Assembly: GCA_016705005.1 (NCBI GenBank)
Contig: JADIZB010000001.1
Span: 496,001 to 560,000 of the forward strand
Source: Bacteroidales bacterium
Lineage (GTDB): Bacteria; Bacteroidota; Bacteroidia; Bacteroidales; Lentimicrobiaceae
Direction of reading: 5' to 3'
DNA length: 64,000 nt
Part shown: piece by piece, positions 8,316 through 16,471 of the stretch
Layout: every line of letters begins with the position of its first letter
Numbering within the stretch: the first letter of the stretch is position 1
Made by a program: the position numbers and the translations under genes
Notes under the pieces: generated by a model
Databases searched by the model: none
What the model was told of the DNA's origin: nothing
What the model saw: only the letters and a program-made list of their open reading frames with translations

Positions 8316-8693
8316 CTATCTTGCTTTTATTAACACCCACTCCCCACCCTCACTTTTTCTATAAATCTGAATTGTATCGGATCCTGATTTTTTTACTAAT
8401 GAGTCGTTCGGGAAGGTATATGGTAATAACTTGTGACCTAGTAAATCAAAATTGTGCCAGGCTCCATTTATATAAAAGGATGGTGTTCCGTGATCACTTT
8501 TGAAAAAATTTATTTCAACAACAACTCCTTTTATTGCTAGTTCATGGAATTTTATTTCAGCTAGTTTGTCCTTTTTTTCTCCTATAGCAATAAAAATGAC
8601 AAAACCCACTATCCCGATCAAAATAATGGCATATTTGATGTACAATATTTCTTTTATTCCTTTTTCGCTCATAAAAAAATTAATTAAGGCCAT
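8316..8693 (-). CDS. Small single-span membrane protein, possible immunity-type protein
   Basis: The 125-residue protein has one strong hydrophobic helix (YIKYAIILIGIVGFVIFIAI) followed by a hydrophilic domain with HGTPSFYINGAWHNF. I do not recognise the family. Its ATG overlaps the end of the upstream open frame (ATGGCCTTAATTAA), the arrangement typical of toxin/immunity pairs. An alternative start at 8672 (MSEKG) would remove seven residues. The DNA here is visibly more AT-rich than the flanking genes, which suggests acquisition. Confidence 0.5.
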   Translation of the reverse strand: MALINFFMSEKGIKEILYIKYAIILIGIVGFVIFIAIGEKKDKLAEIKFHELAIKGVVVEINFFKSDHGTPSFYINGAWHNFDLLGHKLLPYTFPNDSLVKKSGSDTIQIYRKSEGGEWVLIKAR

Positions 8694-8935
8694 AATTGTC
8701 TGGTTTCGCCTGAACCATATGATATTCCATAAGTAATCCCAATACCAATACTAGCTCCTTCCCAAATTGCTTTTCCAGAAGAATTATATGCCCTATAAAC
8801 CTCACCCCCAAAATCAAAACCTGCAGATATGGATTCTATTTTACCTTCTAGTGAAGCCTTATTTATGTCTCGGATTACCCGGTTCGCGCGCATCTTATCT
8901 TCTGATGCGCGCATAAGAGGAACAATCCCCCACAC
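8684..8935 (-). pseudogene. Probable remnant of a toxin C-terminal tip or other secreted protein
   Basis: The frame opens after a stop at 8963-8965. The best start is a GTG at 8935, giving 83 residues that end in FGGEVYRAYNSSGKAIWEG and GITYGISYGSGETRQLWP. It has no signal peptide and no complete domain. The glycine/tyrosine-rich end, the short length and the overlap with a small membrane-protein gene resemble orphan C-terminal tips of Bacteroidota polymorphic toxins, but that is inference. The copies of ATGCGCGC near 8886 and 8904 hint at rearrangement. Confidence 0.35.
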
Positions 8936-9048
8936 CAGCGGTAGCTTCGATACGATTTGCAGTCAGCTGTTTAAAACTCCCGAAAAAAAATAGCAAATCA
9001 CGCATCCCCCTCAGCCTTCCTTTCTGGTTTATATACTTACCATACTTC

Positions 9049-9116
9049 TTACTCATAACTCATAACTCACTACTCATAACTCATAACTCACTACTCCTTA
9101 CTCCCTACTCATCAAC
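9049..9116. repeat. Tandem ACTCATAACTC / CACTACTC micro-repeat
   Basis: About six imperfect units of ACTCATAACTC and ACTACTC follow the amino-acid permease gene on its 3' side. It is a third type of intergenic micro-repeat in this window. Confidence 0.7.
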
Positions 9117-9131
9117 TCAGCAAGTCTCTCT

Positions 9132-10892
9132 TCAGGAACCAACAGCCTGATCCCTGAGCCGGCTGTGCTTAGCTCCGTAAACAAAGTACAACACCAGCCC
9201 GATCACCAGCCAGATCAGGAACCTGAGCCAGTTGGTGATGCCCAGCTGCGACATCAGGTAAAAGTTGGTAATCAGTCCAAGTGCCGGGATCAGTGACAAT
9301 TGATTCTTAATGGCCAGAAAAGTGACAACTGCCGCCACAACCAGGAAAGAATAGTGAGGAATCTTATGTTGAAATACATCCCAGAAGGATTCACCGGGTA
9401 ACCGGTTGAAGTCGGTCAACGAGCTGAGGTCTTCCGGATCAAGGTTTCGCAGCAGAATGAAAACCCCAAGCCAGATCAGCGGCAACCAGTAACGGCTGTT
9501 CACGTAAGGAACCCTGAATTTACCGCTGCCGCGCCTGCCCAGGTTACCTACAGGTGTTTTCTTTCCGTCAAGAATAAGAATCCCTCCTGAAACCAGGACA
9601 AAGGCAAACAGGGTTCCAATGCTGGTCAGGTCGGTGACTTCGGTGAGGTTCATAAACAGGGTTGGAACAGCCACCAGGATTCCGGTTACGATGGTGGCAA
9701 AACCAGGGGTATGATACCTGGGATGCAATTTTGAGAAGATCGGGGGCAACAGGCCGTCGCGACTCATACTCATCCAGATGCGGGGCTGTCCCATCTGAAA
9801 AACCAGCAGAACGCTGGCCATGGCGATGACGGCACTCAGGGCAATAATCCCGGAGAGTCTGGTCAAATGCAGTTTGTCGAATACAAAAGCCAGTGGATCG
9901 CTTACCCCGAGCAGGTGGTAGCTCACCATGCCCGTCAGCACCAGGCTGATGGCCACATACAATACTGTTGTGATAATGAGGGAATAAATCATTGACCTGG
10001 GCAGATCGCGCTGGGGATTCTTACACTCCTCGGCTGTGGTGGAAATGGCATCGAAGCCGATGTAGGCGAAGAAAACGCCCGACACCCCTTTCAGCACACC
10101 GCCAATGCCATTGGGTGCAAAGGGGCTCCAGTTGCCGGGATCAACATAAAATGCCCCGACTGCAATGACCATCAGTAAAATGGCCACTTTCAGCAGCACC
10201 ATAATGTTACCCGCCTGCTTCGATTCTCTTATTCCCCGGTACACCAGCCAGGTGATAAGCCCCACAATGGTAAAAGCCGGCAGATCTACGATCAGACGCA
10301 AACCACCTAAAACAGGCGCCTGGGTCCATGCCCTGTAGGCCTCGCCCAGTTCACCGGGCAATTCACTCAAAGGAAGTCCGCCGGCCATGAGTTCAGTTGC
10401 CTCCCTGAAACCACGGGATGCGCTCAGGTAGTCAATGGCAAGAAAATCGGGAATATTTATACCAATACCTGAAAGCAAACCACAGAAGTATCCAGACCAT
10501 GAAATGGCCACGGCCACATTGCCCACCGCATATTCCATAATCAGATCCCAGCCAATGATCCAGGCTACCAGTTCTCCAAAACTGGCATAGGCATAAGTGT
10601 AAGCACTTCCGCTCAGCGGGATGGAAGAGGCGAACTGCGCATAACATAGTGCTGAAAAGCCGCAGGCGATGGCTGAAAATACAAACAGCAACGATACTGC
10701 AGGGCCTCCGGCAGCTGCGGCATTGCCGATGGTACTGAAAATGCCTGCGCCGATGATGGCAGCGATGCCGAAAGAAGTCAGGTCGCGGACGCCAAGGTCC
10801 TTGCGCATGGAGTGACCGGCATCCAGCTCCCGCCGGGAATGCGCCAGAATCATCTCGACAGACTTACGGCGGAACAACTGTTTGAACTGCAC
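9132..10892 (-). CDS. APC-family amino-acid permease (cationic amino-acid transporter type)
   Basis: The 586-residue inner-membrane protein has the APC signature TSFGIAAIIGAGIFSTIGNAAAAGGPAVSL at the first helix and FFAYIGFDAISTTAEECKNPQRDLPRSM in the middle, followed by further hydrophobic helices and two C-terminal spans, as in CAT-type transporters with 12-14 helices. The likely start is a GTG at 10892, because the first residues (FKQLFRRKSVEMIL) match the N-terminal LFRKK-type motif of bacterial homologues; an ATG at 10853 would remove it. Substrate is probably a cationic or neutral amino acid taken up by symport or exchange. Confidence 0.9.
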   Translation of the reverse strand: MQFKQLFRRKSVEMILAHSRRELDAGHSMRKDLGVRDLTSFGIAAIIGAGIFSTIGNAAAAGGPAVSLLFVFSAIACGFSALCYAQFASSIPLSGSAYTYAYASFGELVAWIIGWDLIMEYAVGNVAVAISWSGYFCGLLSGIGINIPDFLAIDYLSASRGFREATELMAGGLPLSELPGELGEAYRAWTQAPVLGGLRLIVDLPAFTIVGLITWLVYRGIRESKQAGNIMVLLKVAILLMVIAVGAFYVDPGNWSPFAPNGIGGVLKGVSGVFFAYIGFDAISTTAEECKNPQRDLPRSMIYSLIITTVLYVAISLVLTGMVSYHLLGVSDPLAFVFDKLHLTRLSGIIALSAVIAMASVLLVFQMGQPRIWMSMSRDGLLPPIFSKLHPRYHTPGFATIVTGILVAVPTLFMNLTEVTDLTSIGTLFAFVLVSGGILILDGKKTPVGNLGRRGSGKFRVPYVNSRYWLPLIWLGVFILLRNLDPEDLSSLTDFNRLPGESFWDVFQHKIPHYSFLVVAAVVTFLAIKNQLSLIPALGLITNFYLMSQLGITNWLRFLIWLVIGLVLYFVYGAKHSRLRDQAVGS

Positions 10893-11012
10893 TGGACCGG
10901 GGTTTGTTTACAAAACCAAATATAGAACTTTTCTCCGACAGCACTATTATTCAGGTTCATCCTACAGTCAGAGTGAAAAATTGATAATTTTACATGACAA
11001 AATCCGCTTGTC

Positions 11013-12440
11013 ATGAAAAATCTTTCCCTGTTGTTCCTGTTGCTTGGATTGGGCTGGTCATCTGCCGCACAACAAAATGGTGGTATAAATTATGACCGTT
11101 ACTTCACCGGTGAAACCATGCGTGTGGATTATTTTCATACCGGCACAGCCACCGAAGAACATTTTTCCATCGACAGGATCCTGAACGACGGATCATGGGC
11201 AGGAAGCAAAACAATGCTTAAGGATGAACTGAACCGGGGATTGTATTTTTTCAGCATCACGGATACCATAAGCGGTACATTGCTTTACAGCCGGGGCTTC
11301 GCGAGTGTATTCGGCGAATGGCAGACCATTCCTGAAGCGGCAGAAAACTGGGGCACCTTCCACGAATCCATCCGCTTTCCATGGCCAAAACTTCCCGTTA
11401 AACTCGTTATTGAAAAAAGGGATGCAAAAAATAATTTTGTTGCGATCTGGTCTACAGTGATTGATCCGGAATCAAGAATTGTGAACCCTTCACTGCTGAA
11501 GAGTCCTTTCAAATCATTTACCTGTTTTGAGAACGGGATACCCACCGACCACGTTGACATTGTAATACTTGGGGATGGCTACACGGAAGCAGAAATGCCC
11601 AAATTCCACAAAGATGTGGCGACACTCACCGATGAATTGTTCAATGTTGAACCATTCAGATCCCGTAAGTCCGATTTTAATGTCAGGGCCATAGAAACGC
11701 CTTCGGCTACCAGTGGAGTAAACAAACCTCATCCGGGAGTATTTAACCGGACCCCGCTTTCAATGTCTTACGGGGCATTCGATTCGGAAAGGTATGCTCT
11801 GACTTATGACAACCGCACCATCCGTGATGTTGCCGCCACCGTACCCTACGATTATATGTTTATCCTCATCAATGAAAGAACCTACGGCGGTGGAGGTATA
11901 TTCAACCTGTACTCCACGGTAGCAGCCGACAATAAGTTTTCACGGTATATTTTTGTGCATGAATTCGGTCACTCCTTTGCAGCTCTGGCCGATGAGTATT
12001 ATACTTCCGATGTTTCCTACCAGACACCGGAAATCACGGTTGAGCCATGGGAACCCAATGTAACTGCCCTTTTTGACCCGGCAAACCTGAAATGGAAAGA
12101 GCTGGTAAAACCGGGAACCCCCGTTCCCACCCCCTGGGGAAAAGAAGAATTCGACAACTTCAGTTTCGAAATACAGAAGGAACGCCGTGCCCTGCGTGCT
12201 GCCAATGTTCCGGAAACGGAAATGGAGAACCTGTTTGAAAGGGAAAAGAAAACCTCACAGGAGATGTTTGATAAAAACAAATACAGGGATGTTACCGGGG
12301 CTTTTGAAGGGGGTAATTATATGCAATTCGGCATTTACCGATCCGCCCTTGACTGTATCATGTTTACACGAAACAAACAGGCGTTCTGCCCGGCCTGCAG
12401 CAAGGCGATATCAGAGGTGATTGATTTGTATTCAAGGTAA
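11013..12440 (+). CDS. Secreted M64 family metallopeptidase
   Basis: The 475-residue protein begins with a signal peptide (KNLSLLFLLLGLGWSSAAQ), then an all-beta N-terminal M64 domain to about residue 165. The peptidase domain starts near FENGIPTDHVDIVILGDGYTEAEM. The zinc site is HEFGHSFAALADEYY, with the HExxH starting at residue 316. M64 includes the IgA-cleaving peptidase of Clostridium ramosum, but environmental Bacteroidota homologues probably act on other proteins. No sorting domain is present at the C terminus. It is preceded by the divergent amino-acid permease. Confidence 0.92.
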   Translation: MKNLSLLFLLLGLGWSSAAQQNGGINYDRYFTGETMRVDYFHTGTATEEHFSIDRILNDGSWAGSKTMLKDELNRGLYFFSITDTISGTLLYSRGFASVFGEWQTIPEAAENWGTFHESIRFPWPKLPVKLVIEKRDAKNNFVAIWSTVIDPESRIVNPSLLKSPFKSFTCFENGIPTDHVDIVILGDGYTEAEMPKFHKDVATLTDELFNVEPFRSRKSDFNVRAIETPSATSGVNKPHPGVFNRTPLSMSYGAFDSERYALTYDNRTIRDVAATVPYDYMFILINERTYGGGGIFNLYSTVAADNKFSRYIFVHEFGHSFAALADEYYTSDVSYQTPEITVEPWEPNVTALFDPANLKWKELVKPGTPVPTPWGKEEFDNFSFEIQKERRALRAANVPETEMENLFEREKKTSQEMFDKNKYRDVTGAFEGGNYMQFGIYRSALDCIMFTRNKQAFCPACSKAISEVIDLYSR

Positions 12441-12906
12441 CAATCTCACACATAAGTGAATAAGGAAAGGTCTGACTTCAGGATATCCCGTTTGTAAAAG
12501 ACCATTTCAGAGATAAGATTGCCTGGCAGCCTTTACAGATGTTTTGTGGGTACCATTCCGGGAAGCAACCTGAAGCGAGGAGGCTTTCCGGGAAAACCGT
12601 TCATCTCACAGTTTCAACACTTCACCTTCCCAATCCGGCTTTTCACCCTTTTTGGTTTTCAATTGTTTAAAATCAGACACAGATTTGTAACTCCAACGGA
12701 CTTAAAACGTCTGATCGGATACGCACACTTAATTTTACAGAACTGGACACTATAATTTCCCGCTTGAACGTTATTTAGTTTTATTCTACTGTATATTAGG
12801 TGTTTATCTGTTTGGCACAATAAATGTAAACGCAGGAAACAAGTGATTTGAAAACCAGCGATATGCTCTGGCTTCATTTCTCAGGTTCACCAAAAACCAC
12901 AACGGC
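12441..12906. other. 466-base gap without a supported gene
   Basis: A 78-codon open frame at 12519-12755 has no domain, no codon pattern like its neighbours and no ribosome-binding site, so I do not call it. No terminator with a T-run was found. The promoter of the ABC cassette presumably lies in the last part, but no clear -33/-7 pair is visible. Confidence 0.5.
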
Positions 12907-13602
12907 ATGATCCGGCTTAACGGCATTCATAAATCATACATCACCGGCAACAATACATTGCATGTGCTTAAGGGCATCGACCTGAACATCGGGGCCGGTG
13001 AATTTGTCTCCATCATGGGCTCTTCCGGTTCGGGGAAGTCTACCCTGTTGAATATCATCGGGATTCTTGATGAATACGATAACGGGGACTATTACCTCGA
13101 CAATACCCTGATCCGCAACCAGAGTGAGACCAAAGCGGCAGGCCTGCGCAATCAATACATCGGATTTGTATTCCAGTCATTCAATCTCATTTCCTTCAAG
13201 AATGCCATGGAGAATGTGGCACTCCCACTCTACTATCAGAATGTAAGCCGCAAAAAACGCAACCGCATTGCGATGGAATACCTTGAGCGGATGGGCTTGG
13301 CTGAATGGGCCGAACATATGCCGAACGAACTCTCCGGCGGACAAAAGCAACGCATCGCCATCGCCCGCGCCCTTATCTCAAAGCCCAAGGTAATCCTTGC
13401 CGATGAGCCTACCGGTGCCCTCGATACAACCACCAGCTATGAGGTAATGCAACTGCTCAAGGAAATCAACCAGGAAGGCATTACCATCATCATTGTGACC
13501 CATGAAAACGATATTGCCCATATGACCAACCGCATTATCCGGCTGAAAGACGGGATGATTGAAAGTGAAGTGCTGAACGGTAAAACCCCTGTCCTTTCAT
13601 AA
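12907..13602 (+). CDS. ABC transporter ATP-binding protein (MacB/LolD type)
   Basis: The 231-residue ATPase has Walker A GSSGSGKST, Q-loop QSFNLISF, signature LSGGQKQR and Walker B VILADEPTGALDT followed by the THEND switch region. The DEPTGALDT form and the length are typical of the MacB/LolD/FtsE group, which works with FtsX-type permeases rather than with importers. It is followed by two such permeases and a HlyD-type adaptor on the same strand, so the four genes form a tripartite efflux or trans-envelope mechanotransmission system. No TolC-like outer-membrane gene is present. Confidence 0.95.
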   Translation: MIRLNGIHKSYITGNNTLHVLKGIDLNIGAGEFVSIMGSSGSGKSTLLNIIGILDEYDNGDYYLDNTLIRNQSETKAAGLRNQYIGFVFQSFNLISFKNAMENVALPLYYQNVSRKKRNRIAMEYLERMGLAEWAEHMPNELSGGQKQRIAIARALISKPKVILADEPTGALDTTTSYEVMQLLKEINQEGITIIIVTHENDIAHMTNRIIRLKDGMIESEVLNGKTPVLS

Positions 13603-13644
13603 TCCCATTCAAATTTTAAGGAATCAAAGGCTTTGCTGTTTTTT

Positions 13645-13699
13645 AAACTTTTTACTTTTTACTTTTTACTTTAGACTTTAGACTTTAGACTTTAGACTT
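13645..13699 (-). repeat. CTTTTTA / CTTTAGA micro-repeat array
   Basis: Three CTTTTTA units followed by four TTTAGAC units sit between the ABC ATPase and the first permease, ending about five bases before the permease ATG. The array therefore takes the place where a ribosome-binding site would be. Confidence 0.8.
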
Positions 13700-13704
13700 G
13701 AACC

Positions 13705-14937
13705 ATGTTTGACACGGATAAATGGCAGGAAATCTTCAGTACCATCAAAAAGAACAAGCTCAGAACTTTTCTGACCGGCTTCAGTGTGGCCTGGGGAATC
13801 TTTATGCTTATGATCCTTCTCGGATCGGGCAACGGCCTGCAAAACGGGGTTAAAAAGGAGTTTGAGTCATCGGCTACCAATACCATATGGGTGTGGAGCG
13901 GACAAACCAGTCTGCCTTACAAAGGCATGAAGCCCGGAAGGAATGTGCAACTGGTGAATGAGGATTATGATGCAGTAAAATCAAGGGTTAAGGGCATTGA
14001 CCTGAGTTCATCCCGGTATAATATCTGGGGAACGAATACACTGAGCTATAAGAAGGAATCGGGAAGTTTCAACGTAAGCAATGTTTATCCGGATTATGGT
14101 GAAATTGAAAAAGTGAAAATGATCAGGGGCCGGTACATTAATCAGCCTGATATTGATCAGTTCAGGAAGGTGACTGCAATCAGTAAGCTGGTTGAAGAAG
14201 CCTTGTTTAAAGGTGAGGACCCGATGGGGAAATATATCAATGTGAACGGAGTTCCTTTTAAAGTGGTCGGTATTTTTACCGATGATAACAATAATGATGA
14301 CAACAACAGGATAATATATCTTCCCATCAGCACAGCCCAGCGTGTTTTCTCAGGCGATAACCGCATCAATACAATTGCGCTTACCGTGGGGAAAGCTTCG
14401 GTAGAAGAGAGCAAACAGATTGAGCAGGAAGTGCGCACGAAGCTTGCGGCCCTGCATAAATTCGATCCAAACGACCCAAGGGCAATTTTTACGTGGAACA
14501 GCCTTGAAGAGCTGCAGAAGTTCCTGAGGCTGTTCGCCAGTATCAAGTTGTTTATATGGATCATAGGATTCGGGACGATCATTGCCGGCATTGTAGGTGT
14601 GAGCAACATCATGATGATTGTGGTTAAAGACAGAACCAAAGAAATAGGCATCCGGAAAGCCATGGGGGCAACGCCATGGAGCATTGTAAGCCTTATCCTG
14701 CAGGAAGCTGTGCTGATAACTTCCTTTGCGGGATATCTCGGGCTCGTCCTGGGGGTTATAGTACTTGAAACCATCGGAAGCAAAATAGAATCGCAATTTT
14801 TTTCGCAGCCTTCGGTTGATTTGAATATTGCTCTCTATGCGCTGCTATTGCTTGTATTCAGCGGGGCTATGGCCGGGTTTATCCCTGCCAGGAGAGCGGC
14901 AGCCATCAAGCCGATTGAGGCACTGAGAGACGAATAA
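13705..14937 (+). CDS. MacB-type ABC transporter permease 1
   Basis: The 410-residue protein has the layout of MacB permeases: a first membrane helix after KKNKLRTFLTGFSVAWGIFMLMILLG, a periplasmic MacB_PCD domain to about residue 280, then three C-terminal helices of an FtsX domain, including the conserved NIMMIVVKDRTKEIGIRKAMG coupling motif and a final ARRAAAIKPIEALRDE. It works with the ATPase at 12907 and the adaptor at 16472. The start MFDTDKWQEIF parallels the MFDLDRWHEIM start of the second permease, so the two are paralogues that probably form a heterodimer. Confidence 0.94.
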   Translation: MFDTDKWQEIFSTIKKNKLRTFLTGFSVAWGIFMLMILLGSGNGLQNGVKKEFESSATNTIWVWSGQTSLPYKGMKPGRNVQLVNEDYDAVKSRVKGIDLSSSRYNIWGTNTLSYKKESGSFNVSNVYPDYGEIEKVKMIRGRYINQPDIDQFRKVTAISKLVEEALFKGEDPMGKYINVNGVPFKVVGIFTDDNNNDDNNRIIYLPISTAQRVFSGDNRINTIALTVGKASVEESKQIEQEVRTKLAALHKFDPNDPRAIFTWNSLEELQKFLRLFASIKLFIWIIGFGTIIAGIVGVSNIMMIVVKDRTKEIGIRKAMGATPWSIVSLILQEAVLITSFAGYLGLVLGVIVLETIGSKIESQFFSQPSVDLNIALYALLLLVFSGAMAGFIPARRAAAIKPIEALRDE

Positions 14938-14938
14938 G

Positions 14939-14972
14939 AAATGACGAATTCAGAATGACGAATGACGAATTG
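14939..14972. repeat. AATGACGAATT micro-repeat
   Basis: Three to four units of AATGACGAATT directly follow the stop codon of permease 1. They are the reverse complement of the CGTCATT-type array at 6307-6365. Confidence 0.65.
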
Positions 14973-15089
14973 TTTTTACGGTTTACGATTGTGGAAAGGA
15001 GAAAACGGCCTTTGTTTTATTACCAGTTGAAATGCTGATTACAGAGATGCTGATACTGGAGCCCGCCTTAACTGCTTTCCGTCGGGTAA

Positions 15090-15172
15090 ACTTTAGACTT
15101 TTTACTTTAACTATGTTCGATCTGGACTTTACTTTACTTTTTACTTTAGACTTTTTACTTTTTACTTTAACT
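15090..15172 (-). repeat. CTTTTTA micro-repeat with duplicated gene start
   Basis: The array of CTTTAGA and CTTTTTA units contains a copy of the permease 2 start: ACTATGTTCGATCTGGAC occurs with ATG at 15113 and again with ATG at 15173, exactly 60 bases apart and in the same frame. The upstream copy is followed by more repeat units, so a segment carrying array plus start codon was duplicated in tandem. Confidence 0.8.
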
Positions 15173-16438
15173 ATGTTCGATCTGGACCGTTGGCATGAAA
15201 TAATGAGTGCATTGAAGAAGAACAAGCTTCGAACGTTCTTCACGGCATTTGGTGTGTTCTGGGGCATTTTTATGCTGGTGATCATGCTTGGCTCCGGCGC
15301 CGGGTTGCGCAACGGCGTAACCAGCGATTTCGGCGACTTTGCCACCAACAGCGTATTTATGTGGACCCGGCCGACAAGTGTGCCGTACAAAGGATTACCC
15401 CGGGCAAGAAATTTCAACTTCAGGAATGATGACATTGAAGCGCTCCGGCGCGAAGTCCCTGAAATAGATATCCTGGCTCCGCGTACCCAGGGAGGTGATT
15501 TTGAGGGTGCAAACAATGTGATCAGGGGTATAAAATCAGGTGCTTTCTCGGTTATGGGTGATTACCCCGAATGGAACCTGATTGATCCGGTAATCATTGA
15601 CCATGGACGTTTTCTGAATCATGCCGACCTGAAGGAAAAACGAAAGGTCGCCGTTATCGGCAACAAGGTTTATGAGGTGCTTTTTAATCCGGGCGAAAAA
15701 GCCATTGGGCAATACATTCAGATTCAGGGGGTTTATTTTCAGGTGGTCGGAGTGTTTAAGCCCAGAAACAATGGCGTAAACTTCGGCGGGGAAAAAGCCC
15801 AGAGCATATTTATCCCCCTTACTACTTTTCAGCGGGTCTACAACTGGGGCGATATCATTGGCTGGTTTGCATTCACTTCCAAACCGGGAATTGCTGCCTC
15901 CGAAGTGGAAGAAAAAGCAGCTGCCCTGCTAAAGCGCAGGCATACCGTTGCCCCTGAGGATACCCAGGGGATAGGGTCATTCAATATGGAAAAACAATAC
16001 AAACAGATGACCGGTCTGTTTGCCGGAATCAACGGACTGATATGGATTGTCGGAATCGGTACACTGCTTGCCGGCGTAATCGGAATCAGCAACATTATGC
16101 TGGTGATTGTAAAGGAGCGGACCAAAGAAATCGGTATTCAACGCGCCATCGGGGCAAAACCATGGAACATCATCTCGCAGATCATCACCGAATCGGTATT
16201 CCTGACCACATTTGCGGGTTACTTCGGCCTGGTGATCGGGGTTGCCATTCTTGAAGGAGTCAATTATGCCCTGGTTTCAAGCGGGGCTGAATCAAATATG
16301 TTCAAGAATCCAAATATAGATTTCAATATGGCGATGACTGCCCTTGTGATCCTGGTGATCTCAGGAGCGGTTGCGGGTCTTATCCCGGCACGCAAGGCGG
16401 TAAGCATCAAACCCATTGATGCACTCAGATATGAATAA
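15173..16438 (+). CDS. MacB-type ABC transporter permease 2
   Basis: This 421-residue paralogue of the preceding permease has a first helix (KKNKLRTFFTAFGVFWGIFM), a MacB_PCD periplasmic domain, and an FtsX-like end with GISNIMLVIVKERTKEIG and ARKAVSIKPIDALRYE. The frame is open upstream to 15032, but the extra residues are translated micro-repeat (for example RLFTLTMFDLD), so the ATG at 15173 is preferred by analogy with MFDTDKW in permease 1. An in-frame duplicate ATG at 15113 also exists and may allow a longer form. It ends 33 bases before the adaptor gene. Confidence 0.93.
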   Translation: MFDLDRWHEIMSALKKNKLRTFFTAFGVFWGIFMLVIMLGSGAGLRNGVTSDFGDFATNSVFMWTRPTSVPYKGLPRARNFNFRNDDIEALRREVPEIDILAPRTQGGDFEGANNVIRGIKSGAFSVMGDYPEWNLIDPVIIDHGRFLNHADLKEKRKVAVIGNKVYEVLFNPGEKAIGQYIQIQGVYFQVVGVFKPRNNGVNFGGEKAQSIFIPLTTFQRVYNWGDIIGWFAFTSKPGIAASEVEEKAAALLKRRHTVAPEDTQGIGSFNMEKQYKQMTGLFAGINGLIWIVGIGTLLAGVIGISNIMLVIVKERTKEIGIQRAIGAKPWNIISQIITESVFLTTFAGYFGLVIGVAILEGVNYALVSSGAESNMFKNPNIDFNMAMTALVILVISGAVAGLIPARKAVSIKPIDALRYE

Positions 16439-16471
16439 GAAGTTTTGTTAACCCAAAAAGAAGAGCATACA

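Noticed and set aside
9049..9116. CRISPR array
   Set aside because: Units are short, imperfect and contiguous with no unique spacers and no cas genes; it is a simple tandem repeat. The same holds for the arrays at 1208, 6307, 7171 and 13645.
12519..12755. 78-codon open frame between M64 peptidase and ABC ATPase
   Set aside because: No domain, no signal, odd composition (many Phe/Leu in a row from T-rich DNA) and no ribosome-binding site; probably chance.
15032..15172. Longer N terminus for ABC permease 2
   Set aside because: The added residues translate micro-repeat DNA and a duplicated start; the parallel with permease 1 supports ATG 15173.
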